From NCBI GenBank assembly GCA_949152475.1, contig OX424568.1, positions 12,747,667 to 12,811,666 on the forward strand: 64,000 bases of DNA, given 5' to 3'. The translations under genes were made by a program, and so were the position numbers. The stretch comes from Terebella lapidaria. Lineage: Eukaryota > Annelida > Polychaeta > Terebellida > Terebellidae. This document shows positions 9,435-20,866 of the stretch, piece by piece (position 1 is the stretch's first letter; each line of letters begins with the position of its first letter). The notes below the pieces were generated by a model. It saw nothing but the letters and a program-made list of their open reading frames with translations, had not been told where the DNA came from and did no database searches.

Positions 9435-10715
9435 GTAAACTCTGTCAATGCAGTGAGTAGATGGAGGCACACTGCATTCTGTTTTCGCAATATTAGGGTG
9501 CCGATTACATGACAAATAATGAAACAGACATATGCCACAGCCACACGTGTGGCCTAATGTGGGCAAAGTATTGTGAATGTATGGAGGGGGTCACGGTAAT
9601 GAAGCATGTATATTCTCACATATTGCGAGTGTTCCCTGATGGAACAATAAATACCACTAATACAGTACTGATTTCCAAGGAAAGTGGTGGAATGATATGA
9701 ACATGTATATCAACAAAATGTTAATATTATGAGTAATGCATCTCTAAATAAACACGCCATGATACACTATGATGCCCAACGTATTTACGTATCACCTGGA
9801 ATCACATTTGCAGCATGAATTGTCTTAATTTACGGACCAACAAATGACACCACCTGCCGTAGCTGCGTATGCAATGTCCAAGTGATTACCGTTGTTTTTC
9901 ACGCCTACACAACTTCATCAGTATGTTTAATGCACGTGATACATGATACAATGCAATAAATTATGTATGTTCATCACGTTCATCGTTTCGAGAAGAGAAT
10001 GATTCCAAAATATTGGCTGAATTCTACATGCAGTACTCATGGCTATCTCTTTAAGCCCTAATACACTCACCATAAGGTACGGTATGTGGTGAGTTGCTGT
10101 AACTTGCTGTAATAATATATTATGAGCTATTCCTGAAACGGCCACAGTCGGAACTGATATTAACAGTGTATAAATAGCATAAGAAAAATGGTTTTTGTTC
10201 CAATGGTTCTCTGGAGGCAAAAAAGATCACGAATGCTCATTAGATGTCAGATGTAAGAATACACAAAATGTAGAATCTGAATGTGTTATTACATGCAAGT
10301 TAATCCCACCATTGGGTACCTATGGGACATTCCAAATAATACCCAAAGGGTCAAACGAAGATGCACGTGAAAGTATCCATAAGCTATAATATAAATTTAT
10401 GATAAATGATATACAGGTGCTCATGTTATACGAAGAAGTATCATCATTTTGTTTGCTGGTAAGAGATTTTAACAATCCCATCAGGTCTATACAATTTCAA
10501 TGATCTGCCCTTTGCGCTACATGAACATTAGTATGGAGGCCACATCGCTAAATTCACGGAATGCTCCCAACACTTGAACATCAGTCCATACTTGGAAATC
10601 AGTATGGTGGTCCACTTTGCTGAAATCATGACACACTCACAATAGATGAAAGTATTGTTGCTTCATTAACTTAGACTACCTACACAATCTAAATGTCACC
10701 ATAACGTTTTAACGC
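9435..10715. other. Spacer copy upstream of P2
   Basis: This continues the conserved divergent spacer after the LINE tail, with the E-box palindrome at 9541-9552. It includes the uninterrupted target site (ACATG at 10291-10295) of the Gypsy insertion found in the next unit. Small reading frames (9509-9700, 9927-10220, 10195-10389) are not maintained among copies and are not called. Confidence 0.6.
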
Positions 10716-10830
10716 ACTTGCAATCCCACTCCGACATGTGTTCGGTTTTTCATCCCGTGTTCTGCATTACCAACATGATACCGTCTGCCTATATATACCC
10801 AGCGCCTTGACAGAGTCAGCACATGACCAT
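10716..10830 (+). promoter_or_regulatory. Core promoter of P2
   Basis: A TATATATA box lies at 10790-10797, about 130 bp before the P2 ATG. The upstream element reads CGCACTTGCAATCC, so it lacks the CACGTG core present at P1, P4 and P5. Confidence 0.5.
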
Positions 10831-10927
10831 TGCAACATTGGGGACGAACTATCCAGCGAGGAGAAATCCAAACATTGGGATCAAAAGCTACTACTCTTCA
10901 TATATCTTCACCTGCATCCATATCAAA

Positions 10928-11810
10928 ATGAGGCACTCAATCGTCCTGGCTGTTCTGGTGGTTCTGGTCATTTCTATGGCAACCTTCTCGGAAGCCAGAC
11001 ACCCTTGTCTGAGGTGTTCCTGTACCAAACCTGAGAAATGTCCGACAGAATGCAACATCTGCGAGTAAGTTACAAAAGACTCATGTTTGAATTTTATGTC
11101 TGAACAATCATCAGTAGGACATTGTGTATTTAAAAAAAAATCCTACATTCTCTTCAATGTCAAATTACGGTAACTTCATCAGTAGGACATTATGCATGTA
11201 AAAAAAAACATTCTCTTCAATGTCAAAATAATGTAACTTCAACCCAACAATTCTAACAGCAGAGTTTCTACTACACATGAGATGAATTAGTGTGTAAATG
11301 GTGAACAATATATTATTAAATCGAGATCCAAAGCAACGTAATTTAAAGATTTGGTTATTGCATGGGCGCTATGTATTTATGTGAGTTTATACTACATCAC
11401 ACTACATAATCAAATTGTCCAAGGATAATTCATGTTCGGCAAAACAAAAACATGCCGCAATATCACAAAATGCATATATATTCAAAAATGTATTTATAAG
11501 TACCTTTATCGATCAATTGAATGCATCAGTGAAAAGTATAACCAAACACTATATTTCTTTTTTCACTATCCTTCAGCATGTTCGTGGGGATCTGTGAAGA
11601 GGAACCCATCTTTGTAGCATTCTGCAACGACAATGGCACAAACAACATTGTCGGATCAGGTTATATATGTTTATTTGCACTATGTGTGTACAAAAATAAT
11701 GATAATAAAATGATTGTAATGGCACTACGGGATGTTATTGGTGTCACATTAGAGATGGTTATTTTTCCTTTTTGTTAATAATATTTTATATACATCTTTC
11801 AGAAGCCTGA
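10928..11810 (+). CDS. Secreted 8-Cys peptide, RHPC-type (P2), spliced
   Basis: Exon 1 is 10928-11064, exon 2 is 11577-11659 and exon 3 begins at 11803 with TGA ending at 11810, giving 75 residues. Splice sites and phases match P1. It differs from P1 in the signal peptide (Leu at residue 7, Ala at 18). It has PTE rather than PAE between Cys4 and Cys5, and Met-Phe-Val in the Cys6-Cys7 loop where P1 has Met-Tyr-Leu. All eight cysteines are kept. An in-frame start 35 codons upstream (10823) is weaker because the block is the conserved 5' UTR and only the MRH start is shared by all copies. The alternative second acceptor of exon 3 is also present. Confidence 0.75.
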
Positions 11811-13092
11811 AGGACAGGACCCAGCCGTTCTTAATTTACTTTCTTCAGAAGCCTGGAGGACAGCTCTCAGTCTGGGTGGTTGTCGAATCGCGATGGCATT
11901 ATTATTTGTAGAAAGTACAGAATAAATGTTATGCATTCAGATTTTCTGTCATCTTGTAATATGTATACAGTAGACACGCAATCTGATGAATTACGTTTTT
12001 CTCTTGTTCGATCATACCGTATAATCACGCATATAAGGACACTGTCCTTTTATTCGAGCCTGTCCTTATATTCCAATATAAGTACATGTCCCGCTATTCA
12101 AGAATGTTTACTTTTTTTCGCGCCATAAAGAAATAATAGTTTATAAGCGCACCCATGTCCTTGTATGGGGTCCATGATGATGGTAATGCACTTGGGCTGA
12201 AAACGAATGAAAGAGTTTGACATCCATTTTTCATCACGTCGTTACCAGTAAAGCAATCACTTTGAACTGACAATACGACCTATCTGAACCCAACAGAACC
12301 ACATTGTATAATTATTCATATCTACAACACCTACACTAACCCAACACATTTAATGTAACTCGACATCAATGGTGGTTATGACTTGTCTAGGCTACCTGCA
12401 CACGAAGGTGGCTATTATTTAATTCAGCTTACCATTTTCTTATATGCGGGTCATTTCGGGTGTTCTTATATTCGAACATAAGAACATATTCCTATATTCG
12501 AGACGATTCATTTTTTTTGTGAGAGCCCCAAAATGCAATATTCCGGATATAAGAATATGTCCTTTTATGTACTCTTTTCACGAAAGGCGGCGCTCCAGCA
12601 CCCGTCTTTCACACAATTCTTCCTTTGCATTCTGGGATACCGAGAATAGTTCCAACATGGATGCCTCTATGAATCGATGTAAGATTGAATGTTTGTGATA
12701 TTTTGTTACAGACAGCACATATTGTCGAAAACTATACAACTTTTTAAGAGATTGTGATAGAATAACTCCAGTAGCAGTGTCCGGAGCAATCTTTAGTGCC
12801 TCTGAAAAATCCATGGCTGAGGCATGACTGAATAGTCGATCCGTGCAAAACAAGAAAGCACGTGCTCGTGTTTACAAAACGCGCATTAATGCATACTATT
12901 TGTTGCCGCGCATTGACACTGTCCCTGATTCAGGGGGCCCGAGAATCGGTTATTACAATGACGAGTGCTTCAGAGTGCCATCTGGTGGACAAAACGTATT
13001 TGCATGATTATTGTCGCCACATATTCAAATACGATTAAATTGGCCCATGGATTGATGCGTGATTTTAAAAGGACTATGATGTCAATGATAAA

Positions 13093-13123
<31 letters not shown>
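11811..13123. other. Non-coding block downstream of P2
   Basis: Nearly identical to 3528-4840: P2 polyadenylation signal at 11921-11926, the palindromic repeat region (12020-12570) and a (TAA)n tract. The reading frames at 12444-12698 and 12578-12853 overlap in opposite directions within this repeat and have no coding support. Confidence 0.5.
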
Positions 13124-13127
<4 letters not shown>

Positions 13128-13459
13128 TATCGATCGGGGTATGTCCGACTTTGGTCGTACTTACCCCATGGGGTAAGTGCGACTCGCATTTACTTGTTGA
13201 ACCATAGTTTAATAAGGAAAAGCCAGTATTCCATTTCAGCTTCAGCCCATGGGGTAAGTGCGACTCGCATTTACTTGTTAAACCATAGTTTAATAAGGAA
13301 AAGCCAGTATTCCATTTCAGCTTCACGCCCTCCCAAACCCCGACCACCAGCCCTACTAGGACACCCAGGCCCATAGGAATGAATCCAGATATATTTGTGG
13401 TGTTACTAAGATGGCATGACATACCCCCCTTATGGGGTATGTCTCCCCATCGATATTGT
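13124..13459. mobile_element. 336-bp MITE-like element inside a (TAA)n tract
   Basis: Present here but absent from the equivalent position in the first unit (about 4840). It has 11-bp perfect terminal inverted repeats, ACAATATCGAT at 13124-13134 and its complement at 13449-13459. It contains two tandem 81-bp units (13165-13326) and a near-perfect 30-bp palindrome centred on CCCCATGGGG (13154-13183). TAA repeats flank both sides, so a target duplication cannot be told apart. Internal words are shared with the older repeat at 5215-5440. No transposase. Confidence 0.65.
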
Positions 13460-15092
13460 AATAATAATAATAATAATAAAAGCTGTTCAAAACTGCAGAT
13501 TAATCGATTAGATCATAATGAGTTTGAGATCATCATGCAACAATTTCAGTTAACCCTTTCACTGCCGGAGGAGAAACCAGGGCAAACTGAAACACGATAA
13601 ATTGATATTAAACTTATGTCCCAATAGTGAAATTTTGAAACTTAAATTATATTCATTGTACTTATAACAAACCCACTTTCTATTTTATTATAATGAAAAA
13701 TGTTTCACAATAAATATGTCCTTTAAATATAAACTTTATAATTTCTTCAAAACAAATTGGCGATGGGATACGAGGCCTGAATAAGTTTTTGGCAGTGAAA
13801 GGGCAGTGAAACAATAGTTTAATACGGAAGAGCCAATATTTCATTTCAGCTTTATTTCAGATTTTTACTTTTACATCATGCATCAATTTCAGTTAACCTA
13901 TAATTTAATACGGTATTCCGTTTTAGCTTCACTTCGTCCTAAACACCGACTGCCAGCCCTCAAACAACACCATACCCAAAAAAATGAAGCAAGATAATTG
14001 TGTGGTTACACAAAGTTGGCTTGACATACCCCATCCATGACGTGTGTCCACTCATTCATTTATATTAATTACTATTATTAATATAACAATCATTTTCACT
14101 GAATAAATTTTGGATAAATTGGCTTCTTATTGGGATATATCGACTTATTATCTCAACAGATCAAACTACTGGGTTAGTTTACGATATATTAACTTACATA
14201 TCTCAATGAATCGACTTCACATTTCTCAATAGATAGACCTACTTAATAGACTTATCTCGATAACTCCAATTATTGTCCCAAAATATCGATATAGTATCCC
14301 GATTAATCAACTTATGTATCTCCATAAATCAACTTGCCATGGCAGGTACAATCAAAATACAGAAATGTGCCACAATAATCGTGAGCCATATCATTTCATT
14401 GGTTACTTTGGCAACAATAGGAGAAACTAATGAGATCATCTCAACCCGAGCTCCCACTAAAGACTTTCCTCTCTGTAAAAATATTTTTGCTGGGCGTTTG
14501 GATCAGCTTTGACTTCCTCAGATAAGACCTTAATTGTACGCGTGAATGGTGAATTTATCTGAGACCACTGTACTCTTACTGGAAACGATGTGAAATATAC
14601 GATTAAAATTCACGACATTAAACACTGGAGTGATATAAACCAAACTACCCTACCGAAGAAAGCATCTCCAGATGACTTTGGGAACGTACATCATTCACAT
14701 CTTTATTAGCTAAAACCGTTGGACAGAATAGTGCTGTGACCATTATAGATTTTAATTCAGTAGTTTGGTCTGTATTATTTTATATTCAATGCTATGGTAT
14801 ATTCAGTATGGTTGTACAATATGAGTTATTCTCCGTATTCTTGCTGTTGTCAATGTAACCAAAGAAGTGGTATGGCTCGCTTACCTATTCTTTTGCTGGA
14901 GACATATTTCCATTTCACTTATACTTTACATACCTAAGTTATATAAGTAGATTTATCAAGATATACGTCAATTTGTCGATATATATTGCAGGTAAGTCGA
15001 TAAAGAAGGGGAAAGTTTTTCAGCTGGGTATCCATAGTCCTCTCCCGTGATATACTCACTTGTTCGTTCCTCCCGGTTTCTGCTCCCAATTG
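13460..15092. other. Repeat block and spacer of the second 8.6-kb unit
   Basis: Nearly identical to 4857-6468: the rest of the (TAA)n-linked repeat, the junction where the KRPC-type gene is missing (about 14100), the minisatellite (14120-14340) and spacer up to the LINE. No gene seen. Confidence 0.55.
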
Positions 15093-18008
15093 TATTGTAC
15101 TGCTGAAACCAGCAGACGTGTTTTTCAAAGGCTTTTGAAAAGGCTTTTGTTGTTTTGATGTGTTTTGTGTTGTGACTTTTGTACAAGTGACGGACTAAGT
15201 TACATGGAATACAGTGGACTAATGAGCACGATAAACATGCTGTTATTGAGGACACTATTTACCAGCATTTCTGTCCGGCCTAATATTATCACAATTGGAC
15301 TTGGAACAGCCATGACACAGGTCTCCATACTGCAATACAGTACTGCTGAGCTTTATGCCCTGGGCAAAGCTCCTGTAATCTCAGTGATTAAGCTACCTAC
15401 AGAGACTTGGTCAACACTCAAGAAACTTGAGTAATTATTAATGTTCCCATATCGCACACGGCCCGCTGCAGGATTACCACCCAGCATGGACGAAGGCCTG
15501 TTAGGATTAACAAGCCACAACAACGGCCCTCACCACAATCGCTTGTTGATATTTTCAAGCAAAGAAGTGGACTTATGAAACATAAACAATCCAACCAAGT
15601 TTGGCGTTTGGAATGCAAGGTCTCTCAATAACAAAACTGCATCACTTGTTTATTTTGTGATTGAGGAAAAACTAGACACTGTGGCTATTAGTTTAAGGTG
15701 CGGTATTTGACTTTCACCATGGTGATCTAACCCCCCTCATTGGCAAGAGAGGCCCCTAGCACCAACTCAAATATACTATAGCTCACTATTGTGCTCGTAC
15801 CGCACCTTAAACTAATAGCCACAGGGTCTAGTTTTTCCTCAATACAGAAACGTGGTTCTCTGGAACAGCTGCGGATAAAAAGGCAATCTCTGAGGTCGAA
15901 GATGCTCTACCTGACTTCGATCTCATATCTTATCCACGGACTCATAAAACTGGTGGAGGTGTCGCTGTCCTGAAACGAACGTATTTCTAGCACAGAGCCA
16001 ATAGGAGAACTGATTTCTCTACCTTTGAATATATGGATTTAACCTTGTCGACTGGCTCTGACTCCCTCCGATTGGTCAACATCTATAGACCTCAAGTCAG
16101 TCGAAGCAAGGTAAGGACCACCGTCAACCAATTACTCAGTGAGTTGTCATCATTACTCGAAGTCCTGACGATTTATGGTGGTCATCTTGTCCTAGTTGGT
16201 GACTTTAACTACCATATGGACGTATCTGCGAATACAGATACACAGAAATTCCAAGAATTCATTCATGCAGCGGACCTTGTCCAGCATGTGAACATTCCCA
16301 CGCATAAATGTGGACATACATTAGACCTGATCTTAACTGCTGGCTCAGACTTGGTCGTGTCTGGCTTGAAGTCACACATGACTCCCTCCGATCATCTGGC
16401 TATTACGTGCACTATGATGATCCCAAAACCACAGAGTACCTTGCAGAAGAAAACTGTCAGGAACATACGTCAAAATGGATCAAGACAGGTTCAAGACAGG
16501 TTGGTGATGTGCATGGATGCCCTATGTCCAATCTTCACCATCATTGTCCAAGAGTCATTGTCTTCTGGAGTAGTCCCTGTTACTTTGAAGCAGGCTGTCG
16601 TAACGCCACTTCTGAAAAAGTCTACACTTGACGCAGAATTACTAGCGAGTTACCGTCCCATATCTCAACTGCCTTTCGTCGCCAAACTCCTGGAACGTGT
16701 AGTTGTCGCTAGGCTGACGAGTTACATAAACAATCACAATCTCTATGATCCATTCCAGTCAGCTTACCGAACAAACTACAGCACGGGAGCAGCTATACTC
16801 CGTGTAAACAATGACATCCTACCATCTCTGGATCGTGGAGAAGAGACTGTTTTGGTATTACTGGATCTAAGTGCTGCGTTCGATACGCTCGATCACTCCA
16901 TTCTGCTACAGAGATCAAGCACACGGTTTGGCATTGGTGGCACTGTCCTCAGGTGGATACAATCTTATTTAACTCAGCGCAGTCAACGTGTACACATAAA
17001 CGGTGCCTCATCACCTGCAACGTCACTTGTCTACGGCGTCCCACAAGGGTCCGTACTTGGACCCATTCTATTCTCACTCTATGTCAGTCCCGTTGGCGAC
17101 ATCATTCGTCGTCACAATCTCCAGTATATGAGTTATGCTGATGACACGCAGATATATCTCAAACTTGATGCAGACATTGTCGCCCCGATGGCAGATGTTC
17201 TAAATCTGTGTGTGACGGAAATCCATGCATGGATGTGCGCCAACCAGCTAAAGTTGAATGAAAGCGAGACGGAGGTTCTATATCTTCGCTCAAAATTTCG
17301 CTGCTCCAATCCCGCTCCCCAGATAAATATCATGGATACTTCTGTGTCACCCAGCCAAACTGTGCGCAACCTCGGTGTTGTCATGGACGCCAACTTGACC
17401 CTCTCGAATCACGTTGCAGCTATTGCCCAGTCAGCAACACATGGATTAAGACATGTCGGTCGTTTGCGAAAATATCTGGATGAAGATACCACAAAAACTC
17501 TCATGAATGCTTTCGTTGTCAGTAAATTAGACTATTGCAATGCTTTGTTGTATGGTATGTCTGATTCGTCTGTCCTTTGTCTTCAAAGGTTGTAAAATAC
17601 TGCTGCCAGACTTGTAACACTAACTAAGCGTCATGAGCACATCACTCCAGTTCTGGCTCAGCTACACTGGCTGCCCATTAAATACAGAAGTATGTATTAG
17701 ATTCTGTTGCTGGTATACAAGTCGTTAAATGGGCATGGCTCTGACTATCTCTCGGATCTGCTGGTCCCGTATGTTCATGTACGAGCCTTACGCTGCTCTA
17801 GTCAAAATCAACTTGCTGTGCCATCTACACACACAATAATGGTTCTAGAGCTTTCTCTGTTTGTGCACCTAACCTTTGGAATTCCCTACCTGGTGCTATT
17901 CAATTTAGTCAATCCGTCAGTTGTTTTAAGTCACAATTAAAAACTCACTTTTACCGACTAGCCTTTGAGAGTGTCATACTTTATAACGCTATATAAAAAT
18001 AAACTATA

Positions 18009-18060
<52 letters not shown>
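15093..18060 (+). mobile_element. CR1/L2-like LINE, copy 2, inactive
   Basis: Duplicate of the LINE at 6469-9434 with an 8624-bp offset. It has the same boundaries, inverted-repeat lesion, frameshifts and stops. Its (ATT)n tail ends at 18060. Shared lesions and flanks show it was carried by the segmental duplication. Confidence 0.8.
16033..17595 (+). CDS. LINE reverse transcriptase fragment, copy 2
   Basis: A 520-codon frame with the same domain order as copy 1, including LDLSAAFDTLDH, GVPQGSVLGP and YADD. Only three amino-acid differences from copy 1 are visible (Arg to Pro, Arg to Gln, Pro to Ala, all in the RT domain), so the duplication is recent. The same premature stop ends it at 17595. 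Confidence 0.8.
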   Translation: MDLTLSTGSDSLRLVNIYRPQVSRSKVRTTVNQLLSELSSLLEVLTIYGGHLVLVGDFNYHMDVSANTDTQKFQEFIHAADLVQHVNIPTHKCGHTLDLILTAGSDLVVSGLKSHMTPSDHLAITCTMMIPKPQSTLQKKTVRNIRQNGSRQVQDRLVMCMDALCPIFTIIVQESLSSGVVPVTLKQAVVTPLLKKSTLDAELLASYRPISQLPFVAKLLERVVVARLTSYINNHNLYDPFQSAYRTNYSTGAAILRVNNDILPSLDRGEETVLVLLDLSAAFDTLDHSILLQRSSTRFGIGGTVLRWIQSYLTQRSQRVHINGASSPATSLVYGVPQGSVLGPILFSLYVSPVGDIIRRHNLQYMSYADDTQIYLKLDADIVAPMADVLNLCVTEIHAWMCANQLKLNESETEVLYLRSKFRCSNPAPQINIMDTSVSPSQTVRNLGVVMDANLTLSNHVAAIAQSATHGLRHVGRLRKYLDEDTTKTLMNAFVVSKLDYCNALLYGMSDSSVLCLQRL

Positions 18061-18061
<1 letters not shown>

Positions 18062-19101
18062 GTAAACTCTGTCAATGCAGTGAGTAGATGGAGGCACACT
18101 GCATTCTGTTTTCGCAATATTAGGGTGCCGATTACATGACAAATAATGAAACAGACATATGCCGCAGCCACACGTGTGGCCTAATGTGGGCAAAGTATTG
18201 TGAATGTATGGAGGGGGTCACGGTAATGAAGCATGTATATTCTCACATATTGCGAGTGTTCCCTGATGGAACAATATATACCACTAATACAGTACTGATT
18301 TCCAAGGAAAGTGGTGGAATGATATGAACATGTATATCAACAAAATGTTAATATTATGAGTAATGCATCTCTAAATAAACACGCCATGATACACTATGAT
18401 GCCCATCGTATTTACGTATCACCTGGAATCACATTTGCAGCATGAATTGTCTTAATTTACGGACCAACAAATGACACCACCTGCCGTAGCTGCGTATGCA
18501 ATGTCCAAGTGATTACCGTTGTTTTTCACGCCTACACAACTTCATCAGTATGTTTAATGCACGTGATACATGATACAATGCAATAAATTATGTATGTTCA
18601 TCACGTTCATCGTTTCGAGAAGAGAATGATTCCAAAATATTGGAATTATTGGTCTGATTCGTCTGTCCTTTGTCTTCAAAGGTTGTAAAATACTGCTGCC
18701 AGACTTGTAACACTAACTAAGCGTCATGAGCACATCACTCCAGTTCTGGCTCAGCTACACTGGCTGCCCATTAAATACAGAAGTATGTATTAGATTCTGT
18801 TGCTGGTATACAAGTCGTTAAATGGGCATGGCTCTGACTATCTCTCGGATCTGCTGGTCCCGTATGTTCATGTACGAGCCTTACGCTGCTCTAGTCAAAA
18901 TCAACTTGCTGTGCCATCTACACACACAATAATGGTTCTAGAGCTTTCTCTGTTTGTGCACCTAACCTTTGGAATTCCCTACCTGGTGCTATTCAATTTA
19001 GTCAATCCGTCAGTTGTTTTAAGTCACAATTAAAAACTCACTTTTACCGACTAGCCTTTGAGAGTGTCATACTTTATAACGCTATATAAAAATAAACTAT
19101 A

Positions 19102-19151
<50 letters not shown>

Positions 19152-19733
19152 GTAAACTCTGTCAATGCAGTGAGTAGATGGAGGCACACTGCATTCTGTT
19201 TTCGCAATATTAGGGTGCCGATTACATGACAAATAATGAAACAGACATATGCCGCAGCCACACGTGTGGCCTAATGTGGGCAAAGTATTGTGAATGTATG
19301 GAGGGGGTCACGGTAATGAAGCATGTATATTCTCACATATTGCGAGTGTTCCCTGATGGAACAATATATACCACTAATACAGTACTGATTTCCAAGGAAA
19401 GTGGTGGAATGATATGAACATGTATATCAACAAAATGTTAATATTATGAGTAATGCATCTCTAAATAAACACGCCATGATACACTATGATGCCCAACGTA
19501 TTTACGTATCACCTGGAATCACATTTGCAGCATGAATTGTCTTAATTTACGGACCAACAAATGACACCACCTGCCGTAGCTGCGTATGCAATGTCCAAGT
19601 GATTACCGTTGTTTTTCACGCCTACACAACTTCATCAGTATGTTTAATGCACGTGATACATGATACAATGCAATAAATTATGTATGTTCATCACGTTCAT
19701 CGTTTCGAGAAGAGAATGATTCCAAAATATTGG
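17559..19733. repeat. 1.09-kb tandem duplication of LINE tail plus spacer
   Basis: The segment 17559-18643 (LINE 3' end, (ATT)n tail and spacer start) is repeated at 18652-19733. At the junction the spacer word AAATATTGG is followed by about eight filler bases (18644-18651) and then the LINE word GTCTGATTCG. The two copies are nearly identical apart from one ATT unit and a few substitutions. Confidence 0.85.
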
Positions 19734-20012
19734 CTGAATTCTACATGCAGTACTCATGGCTATCTCTTTAAGCCCTAATACACTCACCATAAGGTACGGT
19801 ATGTGGTGAGTTGCTGTAACTTGCTGTAATAATATATTATGAGCTATTCCTGAAACGGCCACAGTCGGAACTGATATTAACAGTGTATAAATAGCATAAG
19901 AAAAATGGTTTTTGTTCCAATGGTTCTCTGGAGGCAAAAAAGATCACGAATGCTCATTAGATGTCAGATGTAAGAATACAAAAAATGTAGAATCTGAATG
20001 TGTTATTACATG

Positions 20013-20802
20013 TGTAGCATTTTTAGTGACAGTAAACGCCCGTCCCCTCCCGCACACATCTCCATGACAACTCGCCCACGCATATTCTACACACCACGCT
20101 AAATATAACCACTACACGATCACTGCCTGGACAAAACATACAAAACCACGAATAACCACGCGGCCCCCAAACAAGGCAAACACAGGTCAAACAGCTCACA
20201 CCCTCGGCCCCGTCCAATCAAATAATTCGACCCCAGTACACCGGCCTTGACCTTCACATGCACATACTCATTTACATAGACATCACATGCACAGCATTCA
20301 GACCCAAACATGTCTCGCCACATACCGGGGAAACCCACTTTCCCGGTGAGATCAGCACACATCAGCACATACATAGCCAATGACACAACTCCGCTCACAC
20401 TTGGCGGGAAAATACATCTACTCTGTCCCACGGCCCTGCAAAATCTGCGCAGTAGAGAAGAGGCAGCCCAAGTGAACGGACGTATTCTTGCAATGGCTGC
20501 AATAGTGTTATAAAGAAGATATATAAAGACAATACAGAAGTGGATATATTTGTGAACTGTATAAACTGGAATATAAACTGTGAGACATATAAAAAGGACT
20601 ATAATATAGCATATATAAGGATATAATTCGACCGGGAATATCACTGGACTTTAGGAGTGATTGTCGGCCCTGATTGTGTGTGATTGAACATTGGATATTT
20701 ATCATCACAATAAACAGTTGAAATATAACTGCCGGCTTGCTATTAGCACAACGACCCCGGAATAAGTCGGCTTGATATCGGCCGTGAACGATATTCTTCA
20801 CA
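20013..20802 (+). repeat. 5' LTR of the Gypsy element
   Basis: 790 bp, starting TGTAGC and ending TTCACA. A TATAAAG box at 20509-20515 and AATAAA at 20709-20714 place U3, R and U5. The 174-residue minus frame across it occurs in both LTRs only because the LTRs are duplicates. Confidence 0.92.
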
Positions 20803-20803
20803 T

Positions 20804-20821
20804 TGGCGCCGTTCGACCAGG
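20804..20821 (+). other. Primer-binding site
   Basis: TGGCGCCGTTCGACCAGG begins one base after the 5' LTR. Starting with TGG, it is complementary to a tRNA 3' end (CCA). The primer tRNA was not identified. Confidence 0.75.
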
Positions 20822-20866
20822 ATCTGAGCTAGTCTCGGATTATCGACCCCGATTCGACCGGCAGAA

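Noticed and set aside
12444..12853. Opposed frames of 84-102 codons repeated at 4161, 12444, 43283 and 50264
   Set aside because: Both lie in the palindromic repeat block and follow its duplication. No splice context or domain.
20120..20644. 174-codon minus-strand frame, repeated at 29716-30240
   Set aside because: It lies within both LTRs and is duplicated only because the LTRs are. No domain, and it overlaps the promoter and polyadenylation signals.
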